Assembly: GCF_963675165.1 (NCBI RefSeq)
Contig: NC_087387.1
Location: forward strand, 875,001 to 939,000
Reading direction: 5' to 3'
Length of the DNA stretch: 64,000 bases
DNA from: Halichondria panicea
Lineage: Eukaryota > Porifera > Demospongiae > Suberitida > Halichondriidae
In this document: positions 22,707 through 36,042 of the stretch, in pieces
Position numbering within the stretch: the stretch's first letter is position 1
Layout: each line of letters starts with the position of its first letter
Made by a program: the position numbers and the translations under genes
The notes under the pieces: model-generated
What the model saw: the letters and a program-made list of their open reading frames with translations, nothing else
Told to the model about the DNA's origin: nothing
Databases searched by the model: none

Positions 22707-25541
22707 ATGAGTGGGCATGTGGGGGACTTGTCGCCATCACAGGAAACTGCTCTAGCTGCGTTCAGAGCAGCAGTGGCTGACATACCTAACAAACCAGAGG
22801 AGAATGATTACTTCTATCTGAGATGGCTGAGGGCTAGAAAGTTTGACCCCAATAAAGCATTGGAAATGTTCAGAAATGTATGTGTGCATGTTCTAGCCAA
22901 CCACTTTGCCTCAGGGTGTCTATGCATGTTCTAGCCAATCACTTTGCCTCTATGTTGCATTGATTTGCCCTGGCCCTATTAGCTAGCCTGCTAGGCTTAT
23001 AAGCATCCACTTATCGTCCGTTTAACCACAACACATCAATGACCAAGGCTGGCTAACAGCTTGAGCACATCTTTAAGCTGGACTTTTATAATACTAATTC
23101 ATTCCACGGTTTTTTGATATGGATGCCATTTTTCCACTCAGCATTTGTAAGTGTGTGCTAATGTAGGTTAATTACATCCCATAGCACATGTCAGTAAGAC
23201 AGGAGTATGGATTGGACACTATCCTCGATGACTACCATGCTCCAGAAGTGTTCCAATACAATCCAGGGGGGTTCTTTGGGGAGGACAGGGACGGGCATCC
23301 CATGTGGTACGATAGAATTGGAAGGATGGATTTACGAGGTGAGTCGACAATTTCGGTGTTGTGTCTTCTGCGACACAGCAAGCAATACATATAGTAATGG
23401 TTCATCTAGGATTAGGATTAAAGATCAAAAGTTTTGGGGGGAAGGTTTGGGCGCACGTAAGCACGCCGCAAAATATTTGACCACACTCCCTATTGCATGC
23501 TAGTGCATCACAGTAGCTAGTTACATATTGCACATCACAGACAGTACTAATGTGTTGGTGTCATTATTTTTACAAACATTTTGGGGGTGGGGGAAGGTTC
23601 ACCCCTGCCCTCCCCTACTAGATGAAACCCTGTACATCCTACTGGCGCATCGTGCTGGTGCTTCTGGCTAATTAAGCGTGTGATTTAATTGTTGTATTTG
23701 TATGAGTGCTTGTTTCACTGTGTGCAGGATGGCATCGCTCTGTACATAGAGAGGATGTCATTAAAACAAAGTTGTTCCAGTTGGAAAGAAGAGCAATGCT
23801 GTGCAAAGAATTCTCAGAGAGAGTACGTTTACACACACAAGCTTTCGATGCTGTGGAGAAAGATCAGAGCATCTGTAGCTACTATATAGCATACTTAAAA
23901 ATATATCATGATTACTGTGGTTTGCAGCTAGCTCGGAATTTTCTTTCAAAATTAAGTGTTAGATCTATATACTTGCAAGTACTTTTTTGCATTTTACCAT
24001 TAATGTTCCTAAAGTTCAAAGTATGCAAAGGGCTTCATTATGACCCCACCTACCCCCCACACAGAAAGGACGGCGTATTGACACTGTCACACTGGTGCTG
24101 GACTTTGAGGGTCTCACCTTCAACAAGGCAGTGTATTGGCCAGGCCTGGAGCTAGTCAGACTGGTGAGGGAGTGAGAGCTGTTCGCTTAAAATTATTATT
24201 GGTGGATTTATTCTGTAGGTAATAAAGGTGACTGAGGCCAACTCTCCAGAGACAGTCAAAACTACATTCATTGTTAGAGGTGAGCATGTTTCCTGCATGA
24301 TTATAGTAACCTTTATGTATAGTTTCTATTTGTTTAGTTAAGGATCTTTACCCAACACCAAATGTAATGTGATGATCTTTACCTAACGCGTTATGTCTAT
24401 TTCCATTTATTTTAGTTAACGATCTTTACCTAACGCTTTAATCTACAGCACCTTCTATTTTCCCACTTCTCTTTAATATTGTCAAGCCAATGATGAATGA
24501 GAGAACTAGACAGAAAATTAAAGTTCTTGGAAGTAAGTAAAAAAAATTTTTTGTTGTTAACATTGTAAAAATTCATAACAGTACTAGCAATTAATACTAG
24601 CTAATATTGTTCCTCAGGCAACTGGCGTGAGGAGCTACAGAAGTACGTTGCTCCAGAACAGCTGCCCCAGGACTTTGGTGGCACACGCTGTGAACCAGAT
24701 CCTGAGTGCACTGATCATGTGAGTAGTGCAGTAACATAAGACTATTTGTTGCGTTCAGTTCTCTAACGATGATCGACCCTTCGAACTCCCCACCCTTATA
24801 GATACGCCCCGGCGGAGACATCCCTGAGCGCTATTACTTAAGCAACCTCACTATCCACAACAAGGAGGACATGAGTAGTGTGCTCGTTGCTAGTAGGCGT
24901 AGGCATGTCGTCGAGTTGGAAGTAACTGCCATAGGGAGCATTCTAAAGTGGGAGTTTCTGACAGATAATTATGATATCGGATTCGGGATTACATTGGATG
25001 GAGATGAAGTGGTATGTCATGTGAATATCATGTGAATATCATGTGATAGTGTGCTTTTTATTCCCTCCCCTATTTGTTAGACCCCTGTGGACCGGAAAGA
25101 ATGTCACATCTTTCCTGACAGTGGAGCCCACGTATGTGAGCAAACAGGCACATGTAAGTAGCAAGTCTAACCTACTACTACTAGCTAGTTGCCTTAAGTA
25201 CCATCTGCACACAGCTCTGACTGGACTGTACAGAAGGAGCAGAAATACTCACAAATTGTAGCATAATTTATGTCACAACGAGCCTTAGATTGATACTGCT
25301 GAGCCTTTCTGTACTGCCTTAGGTATCCCCTGTGCTGCAATGGTACCCCCTGTACTGCCTTAGGTACCCCCTGTGCTGCAATGGTACCAGTATAAGCTGC
25401 TAGAGAAACAATGCTCACAATCCCCCCCCCCCCCACACACACACACGGACAGATTGTCTAGTGTTTGACAACTCCTTCAGTTGGACCAGATCCAAGCAAC
25501 TCTACTACTCCGTCGAAGTGGTACCTCCATCGCCAAACTAG
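22707..25541 (+). CDS. SEC14L: SEC14-like phosphatidylinositol/lipid transfer protein, CRAL-TRIO plus GOLD (10 exons)
   Basis: Exons: 22707-22877, 23185-23338, 23728-23822, 24065-24163, 24219-24279, 24449-24532, 24618-24718, 24802-25011, 25081-25153 and 25453-25541, giving 378 residues. The start [12 protein letters not shown] is almost the N-terminus of vertebrate SEC14L2-4 (MSGRVGDLSP), which fixes it. The N-terminal lobe has [13 protein letters not shown]; the lipid-binding lobe has [11 protein letters not shown] and [10 protein letters not shown] followed by LPQDFGGT; the C-terminal GOLD domain has [16 protein letters not shown] and ends [14 protein letters not shown]. Family members carry tocopherol, squalene or phosphoinositides between membranes; the ligand here is unknown. 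It starts about 380 bp from ETS gene 1 in the opposite direction and ends 267 bp from the 3' end of ETS gene 2. Confidence 0.94.
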
Positions 25542-25808
25542 ATTACAATTATTGGACAATTTGAAACAACTTTTTTTATGTCACTGTAAAAATAGTATTT
25601 ATGAATGATGATCTTATTGTTTGCTTATATATAATATAGTCCATTTCACACAAAAAAATGCTCTAATAATTATAATAGTGATTTGCTAGTACAGTTTTAG
25701 AATGATTGGGTATAAACGTGAATTGTGGGTGCGAATGAATTCAAAACTAAAACAGGTCGCCTTTGAGGCATCACACAATTGAGGATCAATATAATTTATT
25801 TATATCAG

Positions 25809-27901
25809 TTAATTAAAGGTCCACTGAGAAGCACTCTCCATCTCTGTTCCACTAACATACGGCCCGTCGCTGCATGGAGAATAAATGATGGGTGGATGCG
25901 ACAGCTGCTCGCAGTTTCCAGCTGGTTCGATAAGCTCGTCCAATAGCTGAGGGTGTTGGGGGTACGAGGACATCTGTGGACTGTTCCCCTCGCTAGGTGG
26001 GTGTGGTGGGGTGATGGACTGGAGGGGAGGTGGTCCCATCATATTAGGTAGAAAAACTCCAGAATGCATCGGTGATGGAGCATATCCGTCGGATTCTTGT
26101 GCATACAGATAGTGGTGTGAACGTAACGATAGATGCGGTTTGATGTCATCCGTGGTGTATTCTAATCCAGCTGGAGGTGTGACGGGAGCTGTAGCGTACA
26201 TGTCCATGCCTAGTGGAGCATAGGCAGCGTTCTCGTAGTAACTTGGTGAGTAGGTAGAGAGGGATGAATACTCAGGAGGTGGAAATGGCATCTCTGATCC
26301 ACTGAGAGAGTACGAGCCTGGGAGCCCATTCGGTGGTATCATAAGATGACCAGGTGGGAGAAAGATTGAGTCTTTGTGGTGTAGCATAGAGGGGTTGTAA
26401 CCGTGGCGAAGTTGGTAGTCGGTAGTAGCTCTGCGAGCATTCAGTGGCATTGGCTTTAGTTTCGGTCGACAGTCAGAGTTGCCGATATGCTTGTACATGA
26501 CCTCAGGGTCAATGCAAAACTGGTACACATACCGTTCCCCAGGGATCTTGCGAATAATTCCTTTGTCGTAGTAGTAACGAAGAGAGCGACTGAGTTTATC
26601 GTAGCTCATGTTTTTCTTGCTCTTGTGTTCTCCCCACCAAATTGCAATAGCCTCAGGCTCTAGGAGTCTAAATTCTCTTGAGTTTCGATTTGCAGTCCAT
26701 TCGATCAGTTTTCCATACTTGCTGGAAGCTGAGTTGCCGAGTAGAGCGTACAGAAATTGCCATAACTGCATACCACCTTTTCCTGTAACAACAGAAAGTC
26801 AATAGAGATGATGCCATGATAGAGAGATTAATATAGTAGTAGCACTTTTGAATACGTTCTTCCTGCACACACAGATACCTAACATTTTGCCTGCAGACTA
26901 GACTACAGTACTACACGCTAATTATTGAGCACTTTACAGGTTTCGCAGCTATAATTCCACAGCAGCAGACGCCCACGCGATTTTGCACAAACCTAATAAT
27001 GTTTACCGCAACACTACAATAGACTTACTCTGCGGTAGTTTGATGTTCCTCGGTAGAGTGTCCTGCTTGGCCTTAATAGGAGAGCTTGGACGGGCTTCTT
27101 TCAATTCAACACTGCTTGTATGCATTGTGGTGGCATCTTCTTGCTTCTGCAATGGTTGAGCATCTTCAGTTTCAGCCACAAACACATTTTGGATATTTAT
27201 ATCCCCATTATTTTGCTCCTCCAGTTCTCCTAGCTGCATATTAATAGCATGACCTTCTTGCAAGTGCTCAGTAATCGAACCACGAGCTGGTGAGCAAAGG
27301 GAGAGAGATTGGTTAGAGTTAGAGCAAGTAGAAAGAATAAAGAGGTCATCAGGGCAACTAGATCCTTCAGGAGATGAAATTGGAGTTGGTTCCACAGAGT
27401 AGCATTTTATGTATTCACTGGCATTCGAGCTAGCTGGAGAGTAATGCGAGAGTGAGCTAGGAGACAAGATGCAGGTCTGGGGAGGGGGTGTGGGGATTAT
27501 ATGGGTGCTAGCTTCAAAGATGGGAGGAGGGCTTGCAGTGTCAAGGGCTGCAGATAGTTGTAATTCTCCAGTTGAGGGGATGATGTTTGGTAGCTCGTCT
27601 AGTGGACGGGTGGAGCTGAAACTGCCCTCAAAGGCTAGCAGAGAATGAGTGAAGTCCTGCAAAAAGAGCAATAATACTGTTACTAACAAAACACAACCAG
27701 TTGATTATTATAGACAGCCACACAGCGATAATGATGACATCCATATTAGTAGGCTGTACACCTACTCATCCCATGTACTCCCACAATATGCTTTGACTAC
27801 ATTGGACAATTTTATGTTTTCATAGGGCATGCACTCCTAATTACCTTGTTGCTACCAAGGAGACTGCAGGAATTAGTAGGAGAGGTGGTTTCACAGGCCA
27901 T
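25809..27901 (-). CDS. ETS-domain transcription factor, paralogue 2 (3 exons)
   Basis: Exons 27845-27901, 27029-27656 and 25809-26782 join to 552 residues, starting MACETTSPTNSC. The middle exon encodes a Ser/Pro/Thr/Glu-rich region. The ETS domain begins RKGGMQLWQFLYALL and runs through EFRLLEPEAIAIWWG and DKLSRSLRYYYDKG to GERYVYQFCIDPEV. The tail is Pro/Tyr/Ser-rich and looks like an activation domain. Winged-helix ETS factors bind GGAA/T sites. The flanks of the domain are shared with paralogue 1 (DPE-MY-HIG-SD-RP-LK-MP just after it), so the two arose by duplication. This copy is longer on both sides. The group looks PEA3- or ERG-like, but the exact subfamily is unresolved. Confidence 0.93.
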
Positions 27902-28287
27902 TGTGTCTTGCTTGGCTTAGGAAAAGAAGCAAATACGTCGAAGAAGCTGAGCAGATGAGCTTTTGAGTCCGCTTAAACCTTACGTTGCAAATTTCACGAG
28001 ACTACCTGGAAGTCAGAGTCTAGTTCCTTAAATAGCCTATCGAAAGCCAAAAAAGAGCCAAAACTGTTCTAGTGGGTGTAGTGTAGACTGTATACTGAGC
28101 CAGTCCAGTTGTTTACACAATCCATTTAACTATTTTACCACATAAGGAAAACGATATTCTAAATTACAGTGTGAGACTTCATGACTATAATATGTAACGG
28201 TAAACCATTATTAAAGCATTAGAAGAACAGTTTATTAAAGCAGTCAGCAGGTACCATAACAATATTAAGAGTTTAAATACTACACAG
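27902..28287. other. Spacer between ETS gene 2 and PSMA2
   Basis: This is the 5' flank of ETS gene 2 and the 3' flank of PSMA2, both on the minus strand. It contains TGGAAGT at about 28007, a possible ETS-type core, and AT-rich sequence. No gene is visible. Confidence 0.5.
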
Positions 28288-31200
28288 TTACAATACAGCT
28301 GCTAGATAGTCCTTGACATCTGAAGGTTCCAATCTCCTGAAGCCATTCAAATCACAGACCCCGATCTCTATATTGTCTTCAGTCATTTGGCCATCAAAAC
28401 CCTCCTGAACGGGAAAAAAACACAACAAAATATCAAACAAGAGAAGCAAGCAGTACAGCACAGTAAGTATTACGATACACTATAACATTGATGGGTATAC
28501 AATTACATAAACAGCTGCAACAGACCGGAAAAAATACAAGGAAAAATTATTTTAGCTTTACCACTAGCACTTAGTCACCTTAGGACAAGGAAATGGGCAC
28601 AGGGATATATGCCACAGAATAAAAAGCCTCGACTAACTTAAGGTACATTACTATTGACGCAGTTGCTATATAAACACACGTTGGTATAGCGATTAAGAGA
28701 CAAGAAATCATAAGTGCAAAGAGAAACAATAAAAGCGAACAATATCTAAAAGAGGACGTCATAAATTTAAGAAAACGATCGTAAAAATGTACGTAACTAT
28801 CAAAATGGGTGCTAGGCGCTTTAGCTAATGCAAATTTATAGCATACATACATTTTTAGTTACGCTAAGCGCTAAGCGTACTTCAGCGCAGAGTGTAGATA
28901 GATATACGCTACACCAAATCGATGGTGTCTGTGCCAAAAAAAAGTGAGATAATTTTTGTGGAGTTGGGATGACCTTATATCTGGTGACCACAACACAGTG
29001 GAGCTCTGGTGAGTGGGATAATAATACCTGGGGAGTTAGTGGGAGGACGAGATAAGCAGTTATACCAACAAGAGTACAGATGTGGCTAGTGGGCATTTCA
29101 TAAGGTGATGGAGAGGCCAGATAGCACAGAAAGGCATTCCAGACCCCACAGTTGTGGCTATGATATAAGTAGACCAAAATAGGAAACAGAATTTAATTTA
29201 CGAAAAACCTAAGCTACAGCTAGGACAAAGAGCTACTAAGGAGTACCTAGTAAGTCACTGTCTGTCTATTGCACAAAGTACTAGCTATATATCAGGGCCG
29301 TAGACAGCGGGGGAAGTTGCCCCCCCCTGGCATTCTCAGATCTGCACATGCCCAATGAGATGTGGGCAGGGCTATCTGATGCGCATGCTGACTGCTGAGA
29401 ATAAGCTATGACCTGGTAAAATTCCGAGCTCCACTGCGCCTCGGGGAAGCAGGAGCACCTTCCTAGTTCAAGCTACCTTGTTTTAGTTGCTCTAAGTTGG
29501 TGCCACAACAAGTTGGAAGTTGCCATACTCAGAGGATATGAATAACAGTTGTCCTGGTAAACATTTTCAGCTGTTATTTTGCCACCCCTGCAAACCTAAG
29601 CTATCTACTATGGCCCTGTATATATAAAATAAAAAAATACAGGCACTATCTATCCTCAGAATAGTATCCTCAGAGTGGCTAACTTGCAATGCTTGGACTA
29701 ACTAAGTGCAGGTGTGCATGTAATTAAACAGCTGAACATCCTGGCAAAAGCCTGGAGGGCTGATGGAGCTGCTGATAATCATGGCACTGTCTCGCAAACT
29801 TCCTCAGTTGACAGGCCATGATTAGCACTCTTCCTAACCAGGCTACTACACAGTTGACCAACTGGTCTCCAACAGCTGATCCAAGATAAGAGGTCAAGTG
29901 GTAGCCTAAGGCTATTGCTAGAAAAACATTTGCAATGTGATAGGGGAAACACCAAAAAACGTGGAAACAAGAAATCATGCAGGCGAGAGCATAACTCCAA
30001 TCTTTACAACGTCATTCACATGTACATTGTTCGCAAAATGTTTCAGTTTGCTGGTGGTAGTTTTTCCACGCTATTTGATGGTTTTCCTATCAATCCTAGC
30101 AATTTTTCACATTACTGGTAGTCAGTTCTCTACATACAGTACACGATGCATTTTGGGGGACAATTTATGGGACAAAATGATCATTGACCGTGCAGTGCAT
30201 TTTGTGTGCCTAAGGCTATAATTATTGGCAGTGAGTAACTAACGGCAGTGCGTCTTCAGTACAGTGTTCCATGGGGATAACCAAAGCCATATAATTGAGC
30301 AATGTTTACACCACTAACGAGATTTAAAAGTGACCATGAAATTTAAACAGCACACATAATTAACATTCACATAAATTATGTACTCACATATAGTACATAC
30401 AAAAAACTTTCACGAAGCAATTAATTCAGAGCTAGAGTTACAAAGACAATATCGTCACACGGAGACAGACAATAATTAAAGTGATCGATAATCTAAAAAC
30501 ACAAAACAGCAGCATTGTACACGTATGCAGCATAACACGTACAAAAAATGATTGGCTCAAGGACATTCACACCACACCCGAATACTCCAAGTGCCACTAA
30601 AAAGCACCGATGCTACACATGACGGAGCATGCACAGAGCTAACGTGTGTGCGGATAAATATCTAAGCATAACTCCATTAATGAAATATTCGTGTGTAGGC
30701 AAACTAGGGCAACGCTACCGTACACTAGCTGATAGGAAACAGCCAACATTACGTGATATGACCTGATATGGATAATTTGATCCTCAGACACTGTCAGGCA
30801 GTGAGAGACGATAGGGACAGCTAGCGTAACTACCTCACACAGCTGACCCGAGGGATACATGAAACTAAAGGCACCCCAGCCCTCAAGTAAACAGTGGGGA
30901 ACACATGGGAAGGAAACGAAGAAACCTGATCCAAGTATCGCAAGAATGTGAAATATGAAGCAACCATGCTGGTTGATAGTCCTGGGCCACAACGAAAGTA
31001 AATCTCAGAAACTTGTAAGGATCTCATTCTTAGAAGTGGAGACTTTTCCTAAAACTTATGGAATGCTCGTTTCAAAGAAAAACCACTGCTACTCAGCACT
31101 AAGTATGGGAAGTTAGTACTGTTTCACTTCCTACCTTTCGCATTAATTTAAAATTTTCACTTACTTATTACTATACACACAGGGCTGCAAACACTCCACT

Positions 31201-31915
31201 CACAAGTACGAATAATTTGATAGCAGCACAGTAAGTTTAAATAATTATACCTTCAGTGTAAGAACAGCTGTGTGTACGGCATCTTCAAGCCCCAGGTCGT
31301 CTCCGTACCTACACAGGCACACATAACACACAGCACGTATAAACGAAAATGAAAAGTGCACATACGTATGAAAATTACCAGTTCTGATCAGTGGCGTATC
31401 CAGAAATTATAAAAGGGACACCGGTGATATAATTATTTTTATTTCTGGTATTTCAAATGAGAGTAAAATCGCAAAAATTTGTACTCGCAGATAATTGGAA
31501 AATACTCATTAAAACCACTCGCAAGTAATCAGAAACACCTTTCAATAACATTAATTTCACAACTTGAGCAGAATTTAGCAGAGCTAAACAGTGAAATCGC
31601 AGACAAATCTACCTGTGAAAATGTATCACCTCAAGATATATATGGCTATCTTCAGGGGAGCCCAAAAGCGATTATTAGTTCTGTTTTGACAGTGAGTCTG
31701 ACAATGGAGGAAGTATAGATAGTCTAATGACTGTGGCAGATAAAGATAGGTTAATGGAGAGCCCCAGTTTACCTTTACAATTCTACAGGTGCCCTCGTGG
31801 GTGATAAACTGTTCTAGGAGATAACTCTTAGTCTCTATGACTACAGTAGAGATAAGCAGCTGTAGCAATGGTCACCTCGTGTGTGCATGTGCGTGCGTGT
31901 GTGTGTGTGTGTGTG

Positions 31916-31961
<46 letters not shown>

Positions 31962-31989
31962 CGTGTGTGTGTGTGTGTGCGTGCGCGTG

Positions 31990-32021
<32 letters not shown>

Positions 32022-35000
32022 TGCGTGTGTGTGTGTGTGTGTGTGTGTGCGCGTGTGTGTGTGTGTGTGTGTGCGTGTGTGCGTGAGCGTGTGTGCGTGT
32101 CCTCACCTCTTCTCAAGGAACGTTTTGCCATTGATATAGTTCTTGCCCATTGCTGTAGCTTTCCACGCAAAGTACGCACCCTAGGAGGGAGGGGGATAAT
32201 GAAATTATGCAAAGTTTGTAAACTAATGAATTTTGTAATTTTTTGTTATTACAGACAAATTTACTAATAAGATAGGTCATCCCGAGAGCTACAGAATACG
32301 ATTTGAAATTGAACACAGCTGAAATATGGAGAGAGAAAAACTGCTATTCCATTGAGTTTTTAAGTTGAAGGAGGATGGGGGTGTGGTCATACTCACCGAA
32401 GGGTCACACTGGTAGAGGTAGGGGGTCTCCTCATCATAACCCACGATCAGCAGCGACACACCAAACGGACGCACTCCTCTGTGTGTGTGTGTGTGTGTGA
32501 GTGAGTGTGTGTGTGAGTGTGTGTGTGTGTGTGTGTGAGTGAGTGTGTGTGTGAGTGTGTGTGTGTGGGGGGGGGGGGGGGGAACAGGTTAAATTAGTTA
32601 AAGAGCTATTATTTTATGTACTGTATTACTAGAATGTTTTGCGAGCATCAAGTGTTAATCAATTCGCAACAATAAAATCGCAAAACCTAAATTATTACTA
32701 GTAAATACACACGATCTTTGCCAGAACGCAATAGTTAGATCGCAAAGGGTCAAATTTTCTGCTGATTTGGCTCATTCGCAAAGGTTTTTCACCTGCAAAA
32801 TATTCTAGTAATACGATATAGGGGGTACATACATGAAGACAGTGCCTAAGAGCTGCCCTCAGTGGCATCAGTCACTTTTGGTTATGTGGGTAGACACAAT
32901 CAGCTGATGGTGGTAATCAAACGTCCCATTCAAACCCAGCATGCAACACACAGCACTAATCTACGTCCTGCTGGCCTCAGGCTATGGCATACTGATAAAC
33001 CACAGCTATTGTGAAAGTTTATAATACTAAACAAAAGAAGCTTGAAGATCCCCCTGAAATTCAAACAGGGCTGTAATTACGCTCACAGATCAACATAATA
33101 TTATAACAGTTCCTTAAATTAGGTCACTGTGAAACTACAGTAAGAAATTATACAAATGTCAGACCCTTCAAAACACATAATCCATTCAGTTTGAACAAAA
33201 TGGCCTAATAAGAACTAGACTGCAAATGACGGCAACCTTGCCTGTCCGATTCTACACAACTAAAACACAACGGTTTCTCCGCTCCTAATGTAGCTACCTG
33301 CTAGAGCTTGTACAGTCATGTCAAGTACTCCACAGGTGTGCAGACAAGTACACAACCATAAAGGGATGAATCACGTTAGTTCGGGAAGCAGAAGCACTGG
33401 CTATGGACATTAACAAGTACACATGTCATCTACACAATCAGAGGAATCTCAGAGACAGTGATTCCTAATGTGGTGAGCAGTTATCTCAGACAGGTGTGTG
33501 TGTCAAAATGGATTATGCCATCACTTGTTGTGAACAAACAAGAGGTTATCTATTATTATCTATTATTATACAACGTTATAACCTGGTCACCACTTGAAAT
33601 AACAGCAAAAATGCTTATAAATGACCTTAAGTGTGTAGAAATAGTGGTGTGGTCAATCAAGTCCTACTGTTGACTTTCGTTTTTCTCTGAAATTTCAAGT
33701 GAGGTGAAAATTAAGGGTTGCACATACATACAGGCATTGTGTAAAGATTATCATTATTGGATGGACTATAGACAAGCTGTACAAACAAATTAATTAGAAG
33801 AGGAATATTTGGCCACTATAATATCATCACATCATAAATAACCAGAGTGTGAACAAAACTACCCACTGTTACGCATGGCTTGTGGATGCACAGGAAGTAA
33901 CCATGGACTTGCACATGTTATAGCATGGCTCCTATTTCAACCAGGCTGTGATAAAAAGCAATCTGATATTGCAAGTCAAGTGTTAAATACCCACAAAAAT
34001 TCAGAATAGGAGGAAGACAGGCGCTGATAAAGACATACACACAGGAACCAAGACACAGATGAATAATGAGGCATTATAGCTACCAATTTGCTCTCTCCCA
34101 CTGATAATGTGGCTGAATGCATGTGTACATTCATTAACATCCACCACAAACCTTTTACAGGGCATAGTGATCAGGCAAGATTTACGATGTGATGTACCGT
34201 ATTACTAGAATGTTTTGCGAGCATCAAACATTTGCGAATTTTGCGATGGTTGATCAATTCACAACAATAAAACCAGCAAAACCTAAATTATTACTAGTAG
34301 ATACACCCGATCCTTGCCAGAATGCAATAGTTAGATTGCAAAGGGTCACATTTTCTGCTGATTTGGCTCATTCGCAAAGGTTTTTCACCCACAAAATATT
34401 CTAGTAATACGATATTGGATAGAGCTACTAATATCAAAATGCAAGTGAAATTGGAAAATCCCAACTATATTATTTATACAGACATAATTATCATAATTAT
34501 AGAGGGTAATTTTCGCGGGGTAAAATATTCGTGGTTTTAATGGTTGAAGGTCTGACCACAAATATTTTACCCATGAATGAAGCGACCTGCAGTGCAAGCT
34601 TTAACCACGAAATGTCTCAATATTGCTGAACCACGAATATTTTGTCCCCCGAAAATTACTCGCTATACGGTATAGCTATCATAACAGACCTGTTTTCAGA
34701 AGATTTTGGCCTTATTGATCACACTGGACAGAGCTATCAAAGAGCTACAAATCGAATCTTTATAAAAAGTGAAATTGGACGATCTGACTATACTTACAGG
34801 CCTGTTGTCAGAAAACATTCTAAAAACAGAAGATTTGGGTCCGAAAGCAAATGTTAAACACACCATTGGATAGATCGAGCTATCAAAGAGCCATAAAATA
34901 TGATAGCACATAGCTATAAAATGCATCTTTTAAATGCAATCGTAAATTAAATCAAGTTACGGGCACTCAAATCCAGCCTTTAAATAGGTCACCGTTGCCA

Positions 35001-35951
35001 TGTCGACTCACCCTGACTGTGTGTACTCTTGCATGACGGTGGCGACCTTGTGCACGAGCTGTGAGACGGGAATGGACTCCTTATACACCAGCTTGTATTG
35101 TTGAGCTATGCGTCTAGCCCTCTGGACCAGCAACCTGAGTGGGGTATTAGTAAAACCAGTAGGGTTTACATAGGATTGGCAGTGTGTTAGCAGGTGTTGA
35201 GCAATATTTCACATATTTTGATATCGTATAGCGAGTATATTTGGTATATAACTTCGCGGAAAGACTGTTAAGAGAGATTTTTGCAGATTTGATATTTTCG
35301 TGGAATAGCAGTCCTTTTGAAGCATGCACGCGGTATTAAATTTTGTGGGTATAAATATTCGTGGCACATGCTTAATCAGCAAAAACCGCAAACATTTAAC
35401 ATACCACATACCTGTTATATTGAGGGTATGAAAATGATGACCATTACCAACTCCAACAAATAATTATTACGATTATAATTATATTATAGTTTTAATGCTC
35501 CTTACCTAAAGTCTGGTCCCATACCACTGTACACCATTCCAATATGATCACTGATCACCTCAATCTGTGTGGGTGTGAGCGTGGGTGTGTGTGTGAGCGT
35601 GTGTGTGGAGTGAGGGGTCGTCTAACGAGGCACACCTTTCTTATCGTACTCTCGTCATAGAGAACACTCTTCTGCTTCTTCTCCACGGCAATGACCACTC
35701 CATTTTTGGCCTTAATACCGACCGAGGGAGCACCAGCTGCCACTGCTTGAAGGGCGTACTCAATCTGCACCAGTTTACCCGATGGACTGGAGGAAAAAAT
35801 GTCAATGAATTGTACCTCGCGTATTAATATTAATTAAAACGATTATGTGATTGTATGTGCCACCTGTCCTGTACTGTACTGTCTCTCTCTCCACCCTATT
35901 AATTATTCCTCACCTGAAGGTAGTCAAACTGAAGGAGTACCTCTCACTCAT
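28288..35951 (-). CDS. PSMA2: Proteasome 20S subunit alpha 2 (8 exons)
   Basis: Exons 35914-35951, 35636-35786, 35506-35564, 35012-35134, 32397-32478, 32107-32180, 31251-31308 and 28288-28404 give 233 residues (human 234). This is one of the seven alpha-ring subunits of the 20S proteasome, which gate entry of unfolded protein. The N-terminus [12 protein letters not shown] joins [12 protein letters not shown], the alpha-subunit signature. Other PSMA2-specific stretches are [50 protein letters not shown] and [14 protein letters not shown]; the end is VKDYLAAVL. There is no catalytic threonine, as expected for an alpha subunit. Introns 4 and 7 are about 2.5 and 2.8 kb and hold MITEs and a GT microsatellite. 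It starts only 185 bp from SNX4 on the other strand. Confidence 0.96.
29290..29620. repeat. Probable degraded transposon copy in PSMA2 intron 7
   Basis: The stretch starts with AGGGCCGTAGACAGCGGGGG and a C/G-homopolymer hairpin and is more GC-rich than its surroundings. Edges like this are common at remnants of invertebrate DNA transposons. No protein remnant is readable, so the class is uncertain. Confidence 0.35.
31386..31475. repeat. Transposon-end-like motif (AGTGGCGTATCCAG)
   Basis: CAGTGGCGTATCCAGAAATT followed by an AAAGGG run resembles two other places: AGTAGCGGATCCAGTGCATG near 18200 and CAGGGGTGGATCCAGGAATT near 55655. The recurring GG-G-ATCCAG end suggests a dispersed DNA-transposon family with only ends left. 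Confidence 0.4.
31878..32100. repeat. Long GT/GTGC microsatellite in PSMA2 intron 6
   Basis: About 220 bp of GT repeat mixed with GTGCGT interruptions lies immediately 3' of PSMA2 exon 6, on the donor side of the intron. The long frames through it are repeat artefacts. Confidence 0.95.
32479..32581. repeat. GT microsatellite forming the PSMA2 exon 5 acceptor (minus strand)
   Basis: On the minus strand this reads a C run, then CACACACTCACTCACACA, ending CACACAG; that AG is the exon 5 acceptor. The two GTGAGTGAGTGTGTGTGTGA blocks are a local duplication. Confidence 0.85.
32620..32817. repeat. MITE-like palindromic element, family B
   Basis: CTGTATTACTAGAATGTTTT opens it and AAAATATTCTAGTAATACG closes it. 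It lies in PSMA2 intron 4. Confidence 0.7.
34195..34413. repeat. MITE-like palindromic element, family B
   Basis: CCGTATTACTAGAATGTTTT and AAAATATTCTAGTAATACG are the ends. The interior matches the copy at 32620-32817 closely, so both inserted fairly recently. Confidence 0.7.
34498..34673. repeat. MITE-like palindromic element, family A
   Basis: The right end ATTACTCGCTATACGGTAT is complete; the left end is slightly shortened (GAGGGTAATTTTCGCGGGG). It sits 85 bp from a family B copy. Confidence 0.65.
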
Positions 35952-36042
35952 GATGGCTCTGGGATGATGCAGTAATCAAAAGAAGTCCTGTAGATCTTAG
36001 TACAATATCCAATACCACTGCCACATGTATAAATTTTGATAG

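Noticed and set aside
28836-30992. Several minus-strand frames of 70-117 codons in PSMA2 intron 7
   Set aside because: No family resemblance, no splice support, biased composition of translated AT-rich intron; two overlap a likely repeat.
31828-32267. Long open frames through the GT repeat, coding for Cys-Val or His-Thr strings
   Set aside because: A dinucleotide repeat has no stops in several frames; there is no other coding signal.
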